In this document: piece by piece, positions 61,401-64,000 of the stretch
Layout: each line of letters opens with the position of its first letter
How positions within the stretch are numbered: position 1 is the first letter of the stretch
Assembly (NCBI GenBank): GCA_947683625.1
Contig: CANTUR010000930.1
Coordinates: forward strand, 62,001 to 126,000
Direction of reading: 5' to 3'
DNA: 64,000 bases
From: Mallotus nudiflorus
Taxonomy: Eukaryota > Streptophyta > Magnoliopsida > Malpighiales > Euphorbiaceae
Notes under the pieces: model-generated
The model's database searches: none
The model's input: the letters and a program-made list of their open reading frames with translations, nothing else
What the model was told of the DNA's origin: nothing
Translations under genes and position numbers: made by a program

Positions 61401-64000
61401 TTTTTATGTAGGCCCATGGATTTGATAGAGTGGGCTTTCGTATTTGGGCTTCAAATGGACGTTTGTGGGCAGCATCGGTTGACCCATGGGGCCCCATGAT
61501 AAGTCAAATCAAAGCTGACTCAGAGGACTATAATGGGGGTTATAAACTTCGTCTATAGCAGTTTATCTTTGGGCGCAAATACCTTTGTTTATACCCGTGA
61601 ATTTGAAAGAGTAGGCTTTCGCACTGGGCTTCAAATAGACGTTCGTGGCAGCATCGGTTCACCCATGGGGCCCCATAATATATCAAATTGAAGCTGACTC
61701 AGAGCGCTATAATGGGGGCTATAAATTTCATCTATAGTGGTTTGTCTTCGGGCCCAAATACCTTTGTTTAGGCCCATGGATTTGGTAGAGTGGGTTTCAC
61801 ACTTGGGCTTCAAATGACGTTCGGGCGCAGCATCGGTTGACCCACGGGGCTCATAATATATCAAATCGAATCTGAATCAGAGGGCTATAATGGGGGCTAT
61901 AAACTTTGTCTATAGTGGTTTATCATCGAGCCCAAATAACTTTTCTTTGGCCCATGAATTTGATAGAGTGGGCTTTCGCACTTGGGCATTAAATGGACAT
62001 TCGTGGCAGCATCGGTTGACCCACCGGGCCCATAATATATCAAAGCCAAGCTGAATCAAAGGCTACAATATGGGCTATAAAATTCATCTATAGCGGTTCG
62101 TCTTAAGACCCAAATACCTTTGTTTAGGCCCATGAATTTCAATAGAGTTGACTTTCGCACTTGGGCTTCAAATGGATGTTTGTGGCACCCATCGGTTGAC
62201 CCCACGGGGCCCAGAATATATTAAATCGAAACTGAATCAGAGGGCTATAATTGGGGGCTAGAAACTTTATCTATAACAGGTCATCTTCGGGCCCAAATAT
62301 TTTTGTTCAGGCCTATGGATTTGATAGAGTGGGCTTTCGTACTTAAGGCTTCAAATGGATGTTCATGGCAGCATCGATTGACACACCGGGGGCCCATAAT
62401 ATATCAAATCAAAGCTGACAGAGAGGGCTAATAATGGGGGCTATAGACTTCATCTATAGTGGGTTTATCCATTGGGCCAAATACCTGTGTTTAAGCCCAT
62501 GGATTTGATAGAGTGGGCTTTGCACTTGGGCTTCAGCTGGACGTTTGTGGGGCAGCATCGGTTGACCCATGGAGCCAATTAATGTTTCAAATCGAAAGAT
62601 GACTCAAAGGGTCTATAATGGTGGCTCTAAACTTAATCTATAGCATTTTATGTTCGGGGACAAATATATTTGGTTTAGGCCCATGAATTTGATAGTGTGG
62701 GCTTTCGCACTTAGGTTTTAAACTGGACGTTCCTGGCAATTTCGGATGACTCACGGGGCCCATAATATATCAAATAGAATCTGAATCAAAGGGCTATAAA
62801 TTTCATCAATAGTGGTTTATCATCGGGCCCAAATATCTTTGTTTAGGCCCATGAATTTGATAGAGTGAGCTTTTACACTTGGGCCTTCAAATGGATGTTC
62901 GTGGCAGCATCGGTTGATCCACGGGGCCCCATACTATATCAAATCAAAGCTGACTCAGAGGGCTATAATATGGGCTATAAACTTCATCTATAGCAGTTTG
63001 TCTTTAGATGCAAGTACCTTTGTTTAGGCCCATGAATTTGATAGAGTGGGCTTTCACACTATGGGCTTTAAATGACGTTTGGGGCAACATCAGTTGACCC
63101 ACGGGGACCATAATATATTAAATCGAATCTAAATTAGAGGGCTATAATAGGGGCTATAAACATCATCTATAGTGGTTTGTCATCGGGCCCAAATACCTTT
63201 GTTTAGGCCCATGAATTTGATAGAGTGGGCTTTCGTACTTGGGCATTAAATGGACATTCAATGGCAGCATCGGTTGACCCACAAGGCCCATAATATAACA
63301 AATCAAAGCTGACTCAGAGGGTTACAATGGGCGTTATAAACTTCATCTATAGCGGTTTGTCTTTAGACCCAAATACCTTTGTTTAGGCCCATGAATTGAT
63401 AAAGTGGGCTTTCGCACTTGGGCTTCCAAATGGACGTTTGTGGCAGCATTGGTTGACACCACGGGCCCTATAATATATAAAATCAAAGCTGACAGAGAGG
63501 GCTATAATGGGGGCTATAAACTTTGTCTATAGCAGTGTATCTTAGGGCCCAATTACCTTTACTTAGGCCCATGAATTTGATAGAGTGGGCTTTCATACTG
63601 GGCTTCAAATGAGTGCTCGTGGCAGCATCAGTTGACCCACGGGCCCATAATATATTAAATTGAAGCTGAATTAGAGAGCTATAATGGGGGCTAGAAACTC
63701 ATCTATAGCGGGTCATCTTCGGGCCCAAATATTTTTGTGTAGGCCCATGGATTTGATAAAGTGGGCTTTCATACTTGGGCTTCAAATGGTACGGTCCGTG
63801 GCAACATCGGTTTGACCCACGGGGCTCATATATATCAAATCTAAGCTGATTCAGAGGGCTATAATAGGGGCTATAAAATTTATCTCTAGTGATTTTTCTT
63901 CTGGTCCAAATACCTTTATTTAGGCCCATGAATTTGATAGAGTGGGCTTTCGTACTTGGGCTTCAAATGGACATTCATGGCAGCATTGGTTAACCAACGG
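58139..64000 (+). repeat. 16-monomer higher-order repeat array (about 2.85 kb), two copies plus the start of a third
   Basis: Copy 1 (about 58139-60966) and copy 2 (about 60967-63838) match monomer by monomer through all 16 positions. Markers in order are: an ACTTTATCTATAGCGATTTT monomer, CTATAGTGGGGGCCATAAAC or CTATAGTATGGGCC, GGCCCATATATTTTT (58547 and 61391), TTTATACCCGTGAATTTGAA, then the block related to 9-mer positions 3-9 including CATTTTGTGT (59765 and, as CATTTTATGT, 62644), then a GCATTAAA-type monomer, a GACAGAGAGGGC monomer, and GGCTAGAAAC with TTTTTGTGT. The 2828-2879 bp offsets between paired markers fit 16 monomers with small indels. The third copy begins at about 63839 and leaves the window after less than one monomer. 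Confidence 0.85.
58900..58935 (+). repeat. Truncated monomer, about 22 bp deletion
   Basis: CGGGCCCAAATACGATTTGA joins the AAATAC of position 121-126 to GATTTGA of position 144-150, losing the CTTTGTTTAGGCCCATG part. The corresponding monomer in the next 16-mer copy (about 61755-61790) is intact, so the loss is private to this copy. Confidence 0.8.

Noticed and set aside
1..64000. CRISPR array (regular short repeats)
   Set aside because: The repeat unit is 179 bp without unique spacers, the copies are diverged, and the context is a eukaryotic satellite with LTR insertions.
1..64000. Telomere-type repeats (TTTAGGG) hinting at a subtelomere
   Set aside because: TTTAGGGCC and TTTAGGCCC occur as part of the monomer, but there is no tandem TTTAGGG run anywhere, so they say nothing about chromosomal position.

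Overview
This window is almost entirely one tandem satellite DNA. I count roughly 340 head-to-tail monomers of about 179 bp, all on the same strand and in phase from base 1 to base 64000, so both array edges lie outside the window. I see no protein-coding gene, tRNA, rRNA or CRISPR array. The monomer length, the mixed AT/GC composition, and two solo LTRs of plant type with A/T-rich U3 regions and TATA boxes point to a plant nuclear genome, in a centromeric, pericentromeric or other heterochromatic block. I cannot name the species or the satellite family from memory.

Layout. (1) 1-7890: diverged satellite with a loose 8-9-monomer higher-order repeat (HOR). (2) 7891-9430: a 1540 bp solo LTR in minus orientation, Ty1/copia-like, flanked by the 5 bp target-site duplication CATAA. 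(3) 9431-29875: older satellite with local 7-mer and 7/8-mer HORs at 10.9-13 kb and 22.4-29 kb. (4) 29876-31202: a 1327 bp solo LTR from a different family, also in minus orientation, flanked by CTATA. (5) 31203-34570: diverged satellite. (6) About 34570-43660: three consecutive copies of a 17-monomer HOR of about 3.03 kb, the most homogeneous part of the window. (7) 43660-49900: satellite without a long HOR, with a 3-monomer duplication at about 48-49 kb. (8) 49900-58138: 9-mer and 6-mer duplications built from related monomers. (9) About 58139-64000: a second long HOR of 16 monomers (about 2.85 kb), two full copies and the start of a third that runs out of the window.

Nothing here works together as a gene system. 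The biology lies in how the array evolved: nested segmental duplications (3, 6, 7, 8, 9, 16 and 17 monomers), deletions recurring at the same short direct repeats inside the monomer, linked sequence-variant blocks that suggest conversion between monomers, and retrotransposon insertion followed by LTR-LTR recombination. Open reading frames of 60-130 codons are present but are a by-product of the repeat: they shift frame each monomer because 179 is not a multiple of 3, and they carry no recognisable domain.
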